DNA of 64,000 nucleotides from UBA1181 sp045226255 (GTDB taxonomy: Bacteria; Bacteroidota; Bacteroidia; Bacteroidales; Paludibacteraceae), in the NCBI GenBank assembly GCA_045226255.1, contig JBGVCG010000036.1, forward strand, positions 3,588 through 67,587. Direction: 5' to 3'. The notes under the pieces are model-generated. The model saw only the letters and a program-made list of their open reading frames with translations, did not search any database and was not told where the DNA came from. The translations under genes were made by a program, and so were the position numbers. Positions 32,854-42,085 of the stretch are shown here, one piece after another. Each line of letters starts with the position of its first letter. Position 1 is the stretch's first letter.

Positions 32854-33971
32854 AACAAATCGCGATATAACTTAATCATCATTAAACCGAACCCTTCTAT
32901 TGAGAACGACTCCTTTGCCGTATTGTTCGCATTCAATATGACTTGTTTACAATCCATTTCAACCAAAGAACTCAATATCGAAACTCCATCGTCAACATTG
33001 TTGAAAAGGAAACCATTATACCCATCCTTGATAAACTCCTTTGAACCACCTGAATTTTTCGCAATTACCGGGCATCCCCAAAACATTGCCTCCACAGTAA
33101 CCCGGCCTAATGCCTCGTTGTCTGAACACATCAAAAAGGCGGTCGCATTTTTCACATAACTGGACAAATCACGCTTGTATCCGACAAAATCGACACAGTC
33201 CTTCAGACCATTATCTCGAATAAAATCATACATTTTCGACATCAAAACTTCATCTACAATCTTGCCCACAAAAATGAGTCGATATCCTTTCTTATAGATT
33301 TGGGAACCCGCAAAGATACGCAACGCCAACTCAACGCCTTTGGTCTTTATCAACAATGCGGAGCAGAACAATATATATTTCTCCTTATTCTCAACATAGC
33401 ACGCATCGTCAATCCCCATCACAGCATTTCTAATCACCCTAGCATTAGGAAATTTATCCAATCCCCAATGAATCTGCACCGATTCAGAAATAGACAGATT
33501 CAGGTCCGACTTTTCCATTAAGGAACGGAACTTTTTCATTCCGCAAAATGGCTTCATACCAAAGTCCAAATCTTGAAACTCCCTAAAATGCCAGACATGT
33601 TTAACATTACATCTCAACGCAGCCTCTATACCTATTGTCATAACGCTCGTATTTGAGTGTATGATCTGAATCGAATACAAAGAGACCAGACGCTCAATTT
33701 TTCTACAAGCTTTATAATTATACCATTTATCGAATAGATACCGGAAAGGATACTTCAAATAGTTGAAATCTTTCGGCAATATGTTTAACTTAAAAGGAAT
33801 AACAATACATTCATACCCTTTTTGGACGAAATAATCGTAGGCAGCGCCATAATCCCGGAATAGGATATATGGTTTAACAACATCCCGAACAGACTGCAAC
33901 ATATTCTCTAGAGAATATGAGCATCCCCCCATCGAGTTCGTCTCGTGATTTATGTACAATATATTTATCAT
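32850..33971 (-). CDS. GT4-family glycosyltransferase
   Basis: A 373-residue GT-B protein: 'NHETNSMGGCSYSLENML' near the start, 'IIHSNTSVMTIGIEAAL' (about 102-118), 'ILFCSALLIKTKGVELALRIF' region (about 204-224) and the donor site 'MCSDNEALGRVTVEAMFWG' (about 288-306). Low GC compared with genes upstream of the locus, as usual for variable polysaccharide genes. It starts 14 bases after the GT2 stop. Confidence 0.88.
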   Translation of the reverse strand: MINILYINHETNSMGGCSYSLENMLQSVRDVVKPYILFRDYGAAYDYFVQKGYECIVIPFKLNILPKDFNYLKYPFRYLFDKWYNYKACRKIERLVSLYSIQIIHSNTSVMTIGIEAALRCNVKHVWHFREFQDLDFGMKPFCGMKKFRSLMEKSDLNLSISESVQIHWGLDKFPNARVIRNAVMGIDDACYVENKEKYILFCSALLIKTKGVELALRIFAGSQIYKKGYRLIFVGKIVDEVLMSKMYDFIRDNGLKDCVDFVGYKRDLSSYVKNATAFLMCSDNEALGRVTVEAMFWGCPVIAKNSGGSKEFIKDGYNGFLFNNVDDGVSILSSLVEMDCKQVILNANNTAKESFSIEGFGLMMIKLYRDLL

Positions 33972-33985
33972 TCTCTCAAGAAAAT

Positions 33986-34882
33986 TTATTTGCGAGGGAA
34001 CTCCATTAAAGGATGGAAAGAGATCAACGCCGCTGTCGCCTTATATAAAATCTTAGCACGCTTGAAATCCCCACGTAAAGCCAAACGCAAAATCGACCCA
34101 AATTGCTTTACATAATAGACGAATTTAGAGACTTTCGAAAGATTCTGATACTTGAACAGATTATATCCCTCATTTCTAAATCTATAGTAATAATTCCGCA
34201 ATCTCACGTCGTTTGTTTCCGTATAGAAAGACAAGTCCGATTGAATCGCCCTTTTATGCAAAACGATGCTATCGCAAACCATATAAGAGACATACTTTTT
34301 ACTGATACGCATCGTATATTCCGCATCATCTCCCCATATGAAATACTCCTTATACGGCAACCCCACTTCACGGATAATGGCGGTGGAAAGGAATACTGAC
34401 ACAAAAGTTGAGGATAGAACCCGTATCATATTCCTGTCAATCATATCATAGAAATAAGCGTAACCATTTTCCGACTTGCGTTGGTCCACTTGAGGCGTAT
34501 TCATCGGAGCTCCGTTTATACCCCGCACCTGACTACACACAAAACCAATGTTATCCTTCAAATGATACGCATTCTGAAGTTGCTCCAACGCATCTGGATT
34601 GCAAATCACATCATCATCCATCACCCAGCAATAACCATAACCATTCTCCGCAACATATTTCATGCCAGTAAAGAATCCTCCTGCGCCTCCACAATTATCT
34701 TGAGTCAACACAATAAGATCGTTTTGTCCTTCCAACCACGATTTCGTGTCGTCAGTCGAACCATTATTGATTACTATTATATCCCTGTTTTGATAAGTTT
34801 GGTTACGAAGAGATGAAATAACCTCCTTCAACAATGCCAATCGATTGTATGTTACAACAACTATACCGACTTTATCATTCAT
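33986..34882 (-). CDS. GT2-family glycosyltransferase, galactofuranosyltransferase-like
   Basis: A 298-residue GT-A enzyme with 'VVVTYNRLALLKEVISSL' (about 8-25), the metal-binding 'YCWVMDDDVICNPDALEQL' (about 83-101) and 'YFIWGDDAEYTMRI' (about 180-193). The NNCGGAGGF-type loop ('DNCGGAGGFFTGM', 62-74) and WVMDDD motif are like those of GlfT-type galactofuranosyltransferases. With glf (UDP-galactopyranose mutase) in the same operon it is the best candidate to add galactofuranose. Its ATG overlaps the stop of the polymerase gene by 4 bases. Confidence 0.85.
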   Translation of the reverse strand: MNDKVGIVVVTYNRLALLKEVISSLRNQTYQNRDIIVINNGSTDDTKSWLEGQNDLIVLTQDNCGGAGGFFTGMKYVAENGYGYCWVMDDDVICNPDALEQLQNAYHLKDNIGFVCSQVRGINGAPMNTPQVDQRKSENGYAYFYDMIDRNMIRVLSSTFVSVFLSTAIIREVGLPYKEYFIWGDDAEYTMRISKKYVSYMVCDSIVLHKRAIQSDLSFYTETNDVRLRNYYYRFRNEGYNLFKYQNLSKVSKFVYYVKQFGSILRLALRGDFKRAKILYKATAALISFHPLMEFPRK

Positions 34883-36102
34883 GCCAAAAACGTTTCTCCT
34901 TTATATTTAAGAACTAATAATTGCTTCAGTTTCCTCAGTTTTGCAGGATGTCCCTCATACAAGCCGTCTTGCTTCTTCACATCCGCAAACAATAAAAATG
35001 TAATCGGACATGTAATCACCCCCAACATGAAATTGTTAGAAATATTCGCAATGGAATAAACACCAAACAATATATACAAAAATTTGCAATTACACTTCCA
35101 TATCTTGTAGAAAGCCCGACCATACATCACCAGCAAAAAAACATAGAACACGACACCATAGGACAACAAGAAACTAACGAAACCGCTATCTATGTAAAAA
35201 TAACTCTCTCCGGGAATCAAATCTCGTGTTTTAATCTCAATCAAATTGCCGAAAAGATTAATATCATAAGTAAGAAAAGCCTGAATATTCAACAACATTC
35301 GAGTACTCGTCCACTCATTTATAAATTCAAAAAAACTTGAGTCATTCAGCAACAACAATGAAAACGACAATAATACAACAACCAGCGTCATGACAGTAAA
35401 TGCCGTCATGGAAAAATATTTCCATATTTTCCCCTCAAAAGTTATCCATTGCCACTTGTACGAAACAACATATGCGATAAAAACAACTAAATTTAAAAAC
35501 AGCTGCAATCTGGCAAAGCTAATGACGTATATCAGCAAAGACAGAGATACTAAAAAGGACAAATAAAGGTATGAACAATCGAATCTTCTCTTATATAACA
35601 ACAAGAAAACGAGTGTCATACCATAATATGCAGGCGTTGAATAATAATGGAAACCCAAATAATAACTTTTCCATGCGCCCAACAAAGGGACCTCCCTATA
35701 CTGGAATTCATTGGGGACAATACCCAAGAAGGATAATACGGCGGCCACAATCAACGCTATCGATAAATATTTTATCAGCAAATCAACAATCACATCGAAT
35801 TTTACGTCTTTGGCTGCCAACATAAGCGCCAATGAAGCATATATCTGCGAAGAATAAGCCGTCTTGAAATACCAAGGTAATAGAATAACAAAAACGACTG
35901 CGATCAATAAACTTATCGCACTTTTATTCTGCTTAAAATACGAAACATACGCAATCATTGCGGATAGCAATCGTAAATAATTGCACATCAACGCAATCGG
36001 CAAAAAAGAGAATGCGGATTTATGCAAAGCATCAAAAAAAGCAGCTATGCAATATAATACAAATGCGATATAAAACAATATGTACTTTTTCTCCGACACC
36101 AT
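34879..36102 (-). CDS. O-antigen/capsule polymerase-like membrane protein (Wzy type)
   Basis: A 407-residue protein with about ten or eleven membrane helices and a larger periplasmic loop near residues 255-315 ('WTSTRMLLNIQAFLTYDINLFGNLIE'), the layout of Wzy polymerases. Sequence identity within this family is low, so the call rests on topology, length and position between Wzx and the glycosyltransferases. It would join lipid-linked repeat units in the periplasm. The last ~30 residues are basic and cytoplasmic. Confidence 0.75.
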   Translation of the reverse strand: MVSEKKYILFYIAFVLYCIAAFFDALHKSAFSFLPIALMCNYLRLLSAMIAYVSYFKQNKSAISLLIAVVFVILLPWYFKTAYSSQIYASLALMLAAKDVKFDVIVDLLIKYLSIALIVAAVLSFLGIVPNEFQYREVPLLGAWKSYYLGFHYYSTPAYYGMTLVFLLLYKRRFDCSYLYLSFLVSLSLLIYVISFARLQLFLNLVVFIAYVVSYKWQWITFEGKIWKYFSMTAFTVMTLVVVLLSFSLLLLNDSSFFEFINEWTSTRMLLNIQAFLTYDINLFGNLIEIKTRDLIPGESYFYIDSGFVSFLLSYGVVFYVFLLVMYGRAFYKIWKCNCKFLYILFGVYSIANISNNFMLGVITCPITFLLFADVKKQDGLYEGHPAKLRKLKQLLVLKYKGETFLA

Positions 36103-36165
36103 CTATAATCAAATCACTTCAGCGTATTTAAATCCGCCATACTTTCTCAAGTAAAGATGAGGAAC

Positions 36166-37143
36166 CTATATTCTAAATAATCTATCAGAATAAGGGATTT
36201 TCATTATCCCGACAGCAATCAAGGATATACTTAGACATGCAAGGATATATTCCACTCCGAAATCCACCCAACTAGGCAAGAATCCATCAATCGAAATAAA
36301 CGGTTCATGATATACTAACATACCCAATAATATCTCATGGAGCGCATAAATCGGAAGGAAGCACTGGGACAACACCTTAATGACCGCCTCAGATCTGAAC
36401 TGCCTTATTTTAAGACACATACAAAAAGCGCTTGTCGCATAGGCGATACAAGTGATGTCACCAAAATGGAATTCGATTCCTTTGGTATTCAACAACTGGA
36501 CAGAAGAGACGTAAAGAATCATGGCTAAAATCAGATGCCAACATTTCACACGTTGCACCACATTTGGATTGAGTCGGATATATACGCCCAAGCTAAAATA
36601 AAAGACCCAATACCAGACCCTAAACGTTTGTATGATGTAGTCTTTCTCTATGCCATATAAATAATCCATGACAAACATAAGAAAGCAGACTATTCCCAGC
36701 AACGACAGCCAAACTACAGCATTCTTTTTCAGGACATTTAATATTCCAGGCATAAGCATATACAATATCATCATCGCACCGAAATACCAAAAATGTCCGA
36801 ATCTACCCTGTTGAATAAAACACAAAGGGAAATCCCAATAGAATGCGTCAAACCTAATATAATTAATTATGTTCCACAACACACATACGAGAAGGCATAA
36901 CCTGATAATTCCCCAAATCTTTTTCAAAACGTACTTATACGTAATTGTTCGTCCGGACAACAAGTATCCACTAACCATAAAAAACAAAGGAACTGCGATA
37001 CCCGAAATCGAATACAAGAAAGGCTTGGGCGAATAATCGAAATCCGTGCACAAATTTCTATGGACGCCAAGATGCAACATTAAAACCATATACATTGCTA
37101 TGATTTTAACCAAGTCAATCGATAAGATTCTATCATTCGGCAT
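36166..37143 (-). CDS. acyltransferase 3 family membrane protein
   Basis: A 325-residue multi-spanning protein with 'SIDLVKIIAMYMVLMLHLG' (His in the catalytic position, about 8-26) and 'SISGIAVPLFFMVSGYLLSG' (about 45-64). Third member of this family in the locus. The ATG at 37143 is used; the codon before it is GTG. It lies 30 bases after the flippase stop. Probable O-acyltransferase for one repeat-unit sugar. Confidence 0.9.
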   Translation of the reverse strand: MPNDRILSIDLVKIIAMYMVLMLHLGVHRNLCTDFDYSPKPFLYSISGIAVPLFFMVSGYLLSGRTITYKYVLKKIWGIIRLCLLVCVLWNIINYIRFDAFYWDFPLCFIQQGRFGHFWYFGAMMILYMLMPGILNVLKKNAVVWLSLLGIVCFLMFVMDYLYGIEKDYIIQTFRVWYWVFYFSLGVYIRLNPNVVQRVKCWHLILAMILYVSSVQLLNTKGIEFHFGDITCIAYATSAFCMCLKIRQFRSEAVIKVLSQCFLPIYALHEILLGMLVYHEPFISIDGFLPSWVDFGVEYILACLSISLIAVGIMKIPYSDRLFRI

Positions 37144-37173
37144 CACCTACACCCTTATTACAAATTCTAAAAT

Positions 37174-38625
37174 TCAACTCTCAGAATCCTTCTTATGTAA
37201 TTTACCCCTAATAATATTCTTCAGCTCCTTATAATTTTCATCTCCGAAAATAATGGACAACATCAGATATGAAATAATCCCCACAGGGATACCCACACAC
37301 ACCTTTATCAAATATGATTCCACGAAATACATGGAGGAATAAACTATCACTGCCATGATGACGCAATTAATCACGATTGGCAGCAAAGCCTTCAATTGTT
37401 TCCACTCACCATAATCGTAGAATTTCTTTGTATAATAACAATTGAACGAAAAGGCGACAAACTCATAGAAGGCCTTTCCCACCACCATTCCGATCAAACC
37501 CAAAGGAATACTCAAGAATAGGATGAGGAAGCCGATCGGTTTCTTAAAAAACTCCAGTTTCAGGACCAAATCCGTACGACCTTTCACATACAATAGATTA
37601 AGATTCAAACTTGTCAACGGACTTAGCATATATCCAATACAAAGGACCTGTAACACAGGCACACAAGGAATCCACTTCTCCCCTATCATTACCGGGATTA
37701 AATAAGGAGCGATGACAGCCAATCCGACTAAAATCGGATAAAGCAGATACAACGGAACCGTCATCAGTTTTTTGTATGCGGAAATTAAGCGCTCATCATC
37801 ATCCTGAAGTTTTGACAGAACGGGGAAATTCACTTTTACGGCCATATCCTGCACAGACTGCATCGGCAGTAACGCATATTGATTACCCCTATTATAATAT
37901 CCCACCTGCTCCTTGGAAAAAGACTTTCCTATCACAAGCGTATACATATTACTGTACAAAGTATTAATCAAACTTGAGCCCAGAAGTTTGGAGCCAACCC
38001 CCCATAAACTTTTAAACGAATCCTTCGAGAACACAAGACTTGGCCGCCATTTAGCGACATACCAAATGCATACAGAGCAAAACAGATTCCCGGCAATCGT
38101 CTGAATAACCAAGGCCCATACGCCAAAACCATTAAAGGCGAGGACCAGGCCTGTCGCTCCCGTCACCAACATTCCAGAAATTGTGATTATGGACAATTTC
38201 CTAAATTGCAGATTGATACGTAATCGGGTACTTTGTACGGCGGTAAAACCTGTTATAATCAACGAGAGTGCGACAACCCTTGTCACATCCTTTAAGATCG
38301 GCATATTATAAAAATCCGCAATGAGCGGAGATGTCACATACAACAAGCAATAAAAGAAGACAGCCACCAGTAGATTGAAATAAAAAATAGTGGAATAATC
38401 AGTGTCGGTCCGATCCTTTTTTTGAATCAATGCACTAGACAATCCACTATCAGTAAAAACATTGGCTATTGCGATAAAGATAGTCAACATTCCAACCACG
38501 CCATAATCACCAGGGGATAGAATGCGCGCCAATATAACACCAATGACAAAATGGACTACCTGGGTCAAGACTTTTTCAAGTCCTGTCCATATAGCTCCAC
38601 TTACGACACTTTGTTTTAAACCCAC
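37174..38625 (-). CDS. polysaccharide repeat-unit flippase (Wzx-like, MATE superfamily)
   Basis: A 483-residue protein with 12-14 predicted helices. It starts 'LKQSVVSGAIWTGLEKVLTQ' and contains 'ARILSPGDYGVVGML' (about 33-47) and 'DSGLSSALIQKKDRT' (about 58-72), marks of WzxC/TuaB-type flippases that move lipid-linked repeat units to the periplasmic face. No ATG fits the conserved N-terminus; the start is a GTG at 38625, an unusual codon choice in this window. It lies 12 bases after the LicD stop. Confidence 0.92.
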   Translation of the reverse strand: MGLKQSVVSGAIWTGLEKVLTQVVHFVIGVILARILSPGDYGVVGMLTIFIAIANVFTDSGLSSALIQKKDRTDTDYSTIFYFNLLVAVFFYCLLYVTSPLIADFYNMPILKDVTRVVALSLIITGFTAVQSTRLRINLQFRKLSIITISGMLVTGATGLVLAFNGFGVWALVIQTIAGNLFCSVCIWYVAKWRPSLVFSKDSFKSLWGVGSKLLGSSLINTLYSNMYTLVIGKSFSKEQVGYYNRGNQYALLPMQSVQDMAVKVNFPVLSKLQDDDERLISAYKKLMTVPLYLLYPILVGLAVIAPYLIPVMIGEKWIPCVPVLQVLCIGYMLSPLTSLNLNLLYVKGRTDLVLKLEFFKKPIGFLILFLSIPLGLIGMVVGKAFYEFVAFSFNCYYTKKFYDYGEWKQLKALLPIVINCVIMAVIVYSSMYFVESYLIKVCVGIPVGIISYLMLSIIFGDENYKELKNIIRGKLHKKDSES

Positions 38626-38637
38626 ACCTGCCTCTTT

Positions 38638-39534
38638 TTACATAGTTCTTCTAAGTTCCTGCAGATACGGTTCATACGTTTTTTCCGTATCAATAGCTAG
38701 ATATCCGCCATGATATGTCGGTTGTTTACTTGGTTTCATATAGTCACCATAAAGCACAGTCAACACCTTATCATATTCCTTAGGAACAGGTATTCGAATA
38801 TCCTCAAAAGGCAAGTAAATAGTTTCACAGAACCATTCCTTGTCTAATTTCTTTTTCCTAATAACATCTATATTCAACGTCAAACCAAGTTCAAAAACAT
38901 CTCTATCATCCGAGAAACTATATTTAGACAACTCTGTTTCATATCGCTCGTAACAATCAATAAACTTATGAGTATGTGTGTATATATAAGTAAACATAAG
39001 TTTAATATAATACAAAGGATTCAAAGTCTTCCTATAATACGGGAACCAGCACATCACCTTTTCCTTTTTCTTTCCCACATCACTTAGGAAACGCTTTTGC
39101 ACATTCGTATCGTTAGGGAATGTGTCATAAACAAAAATATCAATAAAGATTCCATGATGAAAATCCCACTTATAATCCGAATGAAGAATTGCCGTGGTCC
39201 CATCCATTCTCAACTGAGCATGGCCCCTATGATACGGAACGGACTCTGTATAAGCACACTGAAAAAAATAAGGAGAATTAAACTCAGAAGATGCAATTGA
39301 GAGCAATTTATTATAATCATCCCTCATCATCACCATATCGATATCATCATCCCACGGAATATAACCTCCATGTCTAACCGCACCTAACAAAGTCCCACTA
39401 GAAGCCCAAATCCTCAAATTATGCTTTTCACAGACTTCCAATAACTTTTTCAGCAAATTCATCTGCACATTCCAAATATGCTTCATTTGGGATGAGACCT
39501 TATATCCGCATCTTATCTCTTCATCTAAATTCAT
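38638..39534 (-). CDS. LicD-family phospho-group transferase
   Basis: A 298-residue protein with 'ASSGTLLGAVRHGGYIPWDD' (about 44-63) and 'DDIDMVMMRDDYNKLL' following, the nucleotidyltransferase core of LicD; the C-terminus has 'LYGDYMKPSKQPTYHGGY', matching the family's end motif. Like the LicD at 23544 it should attach a phospho-alcohol to a glycan, probably on a different sugar. The two are clearly diverged rather than a recent duplication. It follows glf by 57 bases. Confidence 0.9.
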   Translation of the reverse strand: MNLDEEIRCGYKVSSQMKHIWNVQMNLLKKLLEVCEKHNLRIWASSGTLLGAVRHGGYIPWDDDIDMVMMRDDYNKLLSIASSEFNSPYFFQCAYTESVPYHRGHAQLRMDGTTAILHSDYKWDFHHGIFIDIFVYDTFPNDTNVQKRFLSDVGKKKEKVMCWFPYYRKTLNPLYYIKLMFTYIYTHTHKFIDCYERYETELSKYSFSDDRDVFELGLTLNIDVIRKKKLDKEWFCETIYLPFEDIRIPVPKEYDKVLTVLYGDYMKPSKQPTYHGGYLAIDTEKTYEPYLQELRRTM

Positions 39535-39591
39535 ACTTCCACTTTCTCAATAAGACATACCTGAAATATATATTATCATTCAGACAATCCA

Positions 39592-40734
39592 TTAAATGAT
39601 CTGTAACACGTGTTCAATCACCGGTGCCATGTCATAATACCTATACTCAGCCAAACGACCGCCAAAGATGACATCCGACTCTCTCGCCGCCATTTCACGA
39701 TAGGAATCCGCCAAACCGTTATTTTTCTCATCATTCACAGGATAATACGGTTCCATTCCATCCTTGTACTCAGTGGAGTATTCCTCACTGATCACGCTCT
39801 TTGGACAATCATATACCTGTTGCCCGAACATTTCAAAATGTTTATGCTCGATCACACGCGTATAAGGGACATCATGGCTAGTATAGTTCACCACCGCATT
39901 CCCTTGATAATTAGAGGTTTCAACCACTCTAGTTTCAAAACTAACCGTACGCCAATCCAATTTACCCAATGAGTAATCGAAGTATTGGTCGATCGGACCA
40001 GTAAAGACCAAACGATCCGCCATTTCCCTCCAGCTATCTTTCCATACCCTTCCGGTTGAAGGGCAAACAGAATGGAAGAAATCCTCTCCGACTCTACATT
40101 CGACGCCTTCCAACAGGCCATCTATCAGTCTGTTGTATCCGCCAATCGGAATTCCCTGATAAGAATCGTTGAAATAATTATTATCAAAGACGAGACGGAC
40201 AGGCAACCTTTTAATAATGAAAGCAGGGAGTTCCGTACACTTCCTACCCCATTGTTTTTCAGTATATTCTTTTATTAACTTTTCAAAAATATCCTTACCG
40301 ACTAAAGACAAGGCCTGTTCCTCCAGATTTTGAGGCTCACGTCCATTTAGATTTCGAACCGCCTCGCACCTTTGTTCTTCGATTTTCCTAGAAGCCTCCT
40401 CAGGCGTTTTGACGCCCCACATCTGATAGAAGGTGTTCATGTTGAAAGGAAGGTTATACAATTCGCCCTTATAATTCGCCACAGGTGAATTCGTATAACG
40501 GTTAAACTCCACTATTGAGTTTACAAAATCCCAAACTGTTTTATTATTCGTATGAAAAATATGCGCTCCATATTTGTGTACATTGATTCCCTCAATGTTT
40601 TCGCAATACAGATTTCCACCCAAATTTGGACGCTTTTCAATCACCAAACACTTCTTCCCTAGCTTAAAAGCACGATATGCAAATGTCGCGCCAAAAAGGC
40701 CGGAACCAACTATCAAATAATCGTACTTACCCAT
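39592..40734 (-). CDS. glf: UDP-galactopyranose mutase
   Basis: A 380-residue flavoenzyme that interconverts UDP-galactopyranose and UDP-galactofuranose. Visible: FAD-binding 'DYLIVGSGLFGATFAYRAF' (about 5-23), 'GGNLYCENIEGINVHKYGAHIFHTN' in two parts (about 39-63; His contacts), 'YTEKQWGRKCTELPAFIIKRLP' (about 155-176) and 'RVIEHKHFE' (about 290-298). Supplies galactofuranose for the GT2 at 33986. It begins 5 bases after the ugd stop. Confidence 0.96.
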   Translation of the reverse strand: MGKYDYLIVGSGLFGATFAYRAFKLGKKCLVIEKRPNLGGNLYCENIEGINVHKYGAHIFHTNNKTVWDFVNSIVEFNRYTNSPVANYKGELYNLPFNMNTFYQMWGVKTPEEASRKIEEQRCEAVRNLNGREPQNLEEQALSLVGKDIFEKLIKEYTEKQWGRKCTELPAFIIKRLPVRLVFDNNYFNDSYQGIPIGGYNRLIDGLLEGVECRVGEDFFHSVCPSTGRVWKDSWREMADRLVFTGPIDQYFDYSLGKLDWRTVSFETRVVETSNYQGNAVVNYTSHDVPYTRVIEHKHFEMFGQQVYDCPKSVISEEYSTEYKDGMEPYYPVNDEKNNGLADSYREMAARESDVIFGGRLAEYRYYDMAPVIEHVLQII

Positions 40735-40739
40735 CTAAA

Positions 40740-42083
40740 TCAATCTCTCCTAAACAAATCCCTCGTATAAACTTTCTGCTCCACATCATCCAGACAACTA
40801 TCATAACGATTAGCTATAATAGCTTGGGACTGCGACTTGAACTTCGACAAGTCATTCACCACCACGCTACCGAAGAAAGTGGAACCATCCTCCAACGTCG
40901 GCTCGTAGATAATGACATTCGCGCCCTTCGCCTTTACCCTTTTCATCACACCTTGGATAGAACTTTGGCGGAAATTATCGGAATTGGACTTCATCGTCAA
41001 GCGATAAACACCGATGGTGACAGGTTTCTCATGGCATTGGTTATAACCATTCTGATTGCTATAATCATAGTATCCAGCCTTGCGAAGCACCTGATCCGCG
41101 ATGAAATCCTTACGGGTCCGGTTACTCTCCACGATGGCAGTCATCATATTCTGTGGCACATCGCTATAATTCGCCAACAACTGTTTCGTATCCTTCGGCA
41201 AGCAATATCCACCATAACCAAAAGATGGATTATTATAGTGGGTTCCGATACGAGGATCCAGGCCTACGCCTTGGATGATCGCCTGAGCGTCGAGACCCTT
41301 CACCTCCGCATATGTATCCAGCTCATTGAAATAGCTGACACGGAGCGCCAAATATGTATTAGCGAAAAGCTTCACAGCCTCCGCCTCCTTCATACCCATA
41401 AAAAGCGTATCGATGTCATCCTTCAACGCACCCTCCTGCAGGAGCGCCGCAAAAGTTTTCGCATACACCTCAGCCTGGTCACTCGCCACCATCCGGATCG
41501 CATCATTTTCCTCCTTGAAAGCCGGTACATCAATGATTTTCGGGTATCCCACAATAATTCGGGACGGGTACAAGTTGTCGTAAAGCGCCTTGCTTTCACG
41601 CAAGAACTCAGGAGAGAACAGCAAATTGAACTTCTTCCCCGCAAGGCTAGCCGTCTCGGCGAACTTTTTCGCATAACGGACATACAAGTTGCGCGTGTAA
41701 CCGACGGGGATGGTAGACTTAATCACCATCACCGCATCCGGATTAACCTCCAGTACAAGATCAATCACCTCCTCCACATGACTCGTGTCAAAGTAATTCT
41801 TCACGGGGTCATAATTCGTAGGGGCAGCGATTACGACAAAATCAGCGTCCTTGTAGGCGGAAGCCCCATCCAACGTAGCCTTCAAATCCAATGGTTTTTC
41901 CGCCAAATACTTCTCGATATAATCATCTTGAATCGGCGACTTACGATTGTTGATCAAGTCAACCTTTTCCGGTATCACATCCACTGCGACAACAGAGTGA
42001 TGCTGAGCCAATAATGTGGCGATACTCAACCCCACATATCCTGTTCCTGCGACAGCGATCCTCAAATCCTTAAAATCTCTCAT
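40740..42083 (-). CDS. ugd: UDP-glucose 6-dehydrogenase
   Basis: A 447-residue nucleotide-sugar dehydrogenase making UDP-glucuronate. Motifs: 'VAGTGYVGLSIATLLAQHH' (about 10-28), 'VMVIKSTIPVGYT' (about 118-130), 'NLLFSPEFLRESKALYDN' (about 151-168, catalytic Glu), 'LFANTYLALRVSYFNELDTYAE' (about 246-267) and the nucleophile 'FGYGGYCLPKDTKQL' (about 291-305). The C-terminus ('IYEPTLEDGSTFF', 'VYTRDLFRRD') follows the enterobacterial Ugd type rather than the WbpA (UDP-N-acetylglucosamine) type. Small insertions explain its length over the usual ~390. It ends 2 bases before the Gfo/Idh gene starts (reading upstream). Confidence 0.9.
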   Translation of the reverse strand: MRDFKDLRIAVAGTGYVGLSIATLLAQHHSVVAVDVIPEKVDLINNRKSPIQDDYIEKYLAEKPLDLKATLDGASAYKDADFVVIAAPTNYDPVKNYFDTSHVEEVIDLVLEVNPDAVMVIKSTIPVGYTRNLYVRYAKKFAETASLAGKKFNLLFSPEFLRESKALYDNLYPSRIIVGYPKIIDVPAFKEENDAIRMVASDQAEVYAKTFAALLQEGALKDDIDTLFMGMKEAEAVKLFANTYLALRVSYFNELDTYAEVKGLDAQAIIQGVGLDPRIGTHYNNPSFGYGGYCLPKDTKQLLANYSDVPQNMMTAIVESNRTRKDFIADQVLRKAGYYDYSNQNGYNQCHEKPVTIGVYRLTMKSNSDNFRQSSIQGVMKRVKAKGANVIIYEPTLEDGSTFFGSVVVNDLSKFKSQSQAIIANRYDSCLDDVEQKVYTRDLFRRD

Positions 42084-42085
42084 AA

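Noticed and set aside
40677..42014. A 445-residue open frame on the plus strand
   Set aside because: It lies antisense to ugd, is rich in Arg/His/Ile without any domain, and mirrors the codon pattern of ugd. It is a shadow frame.
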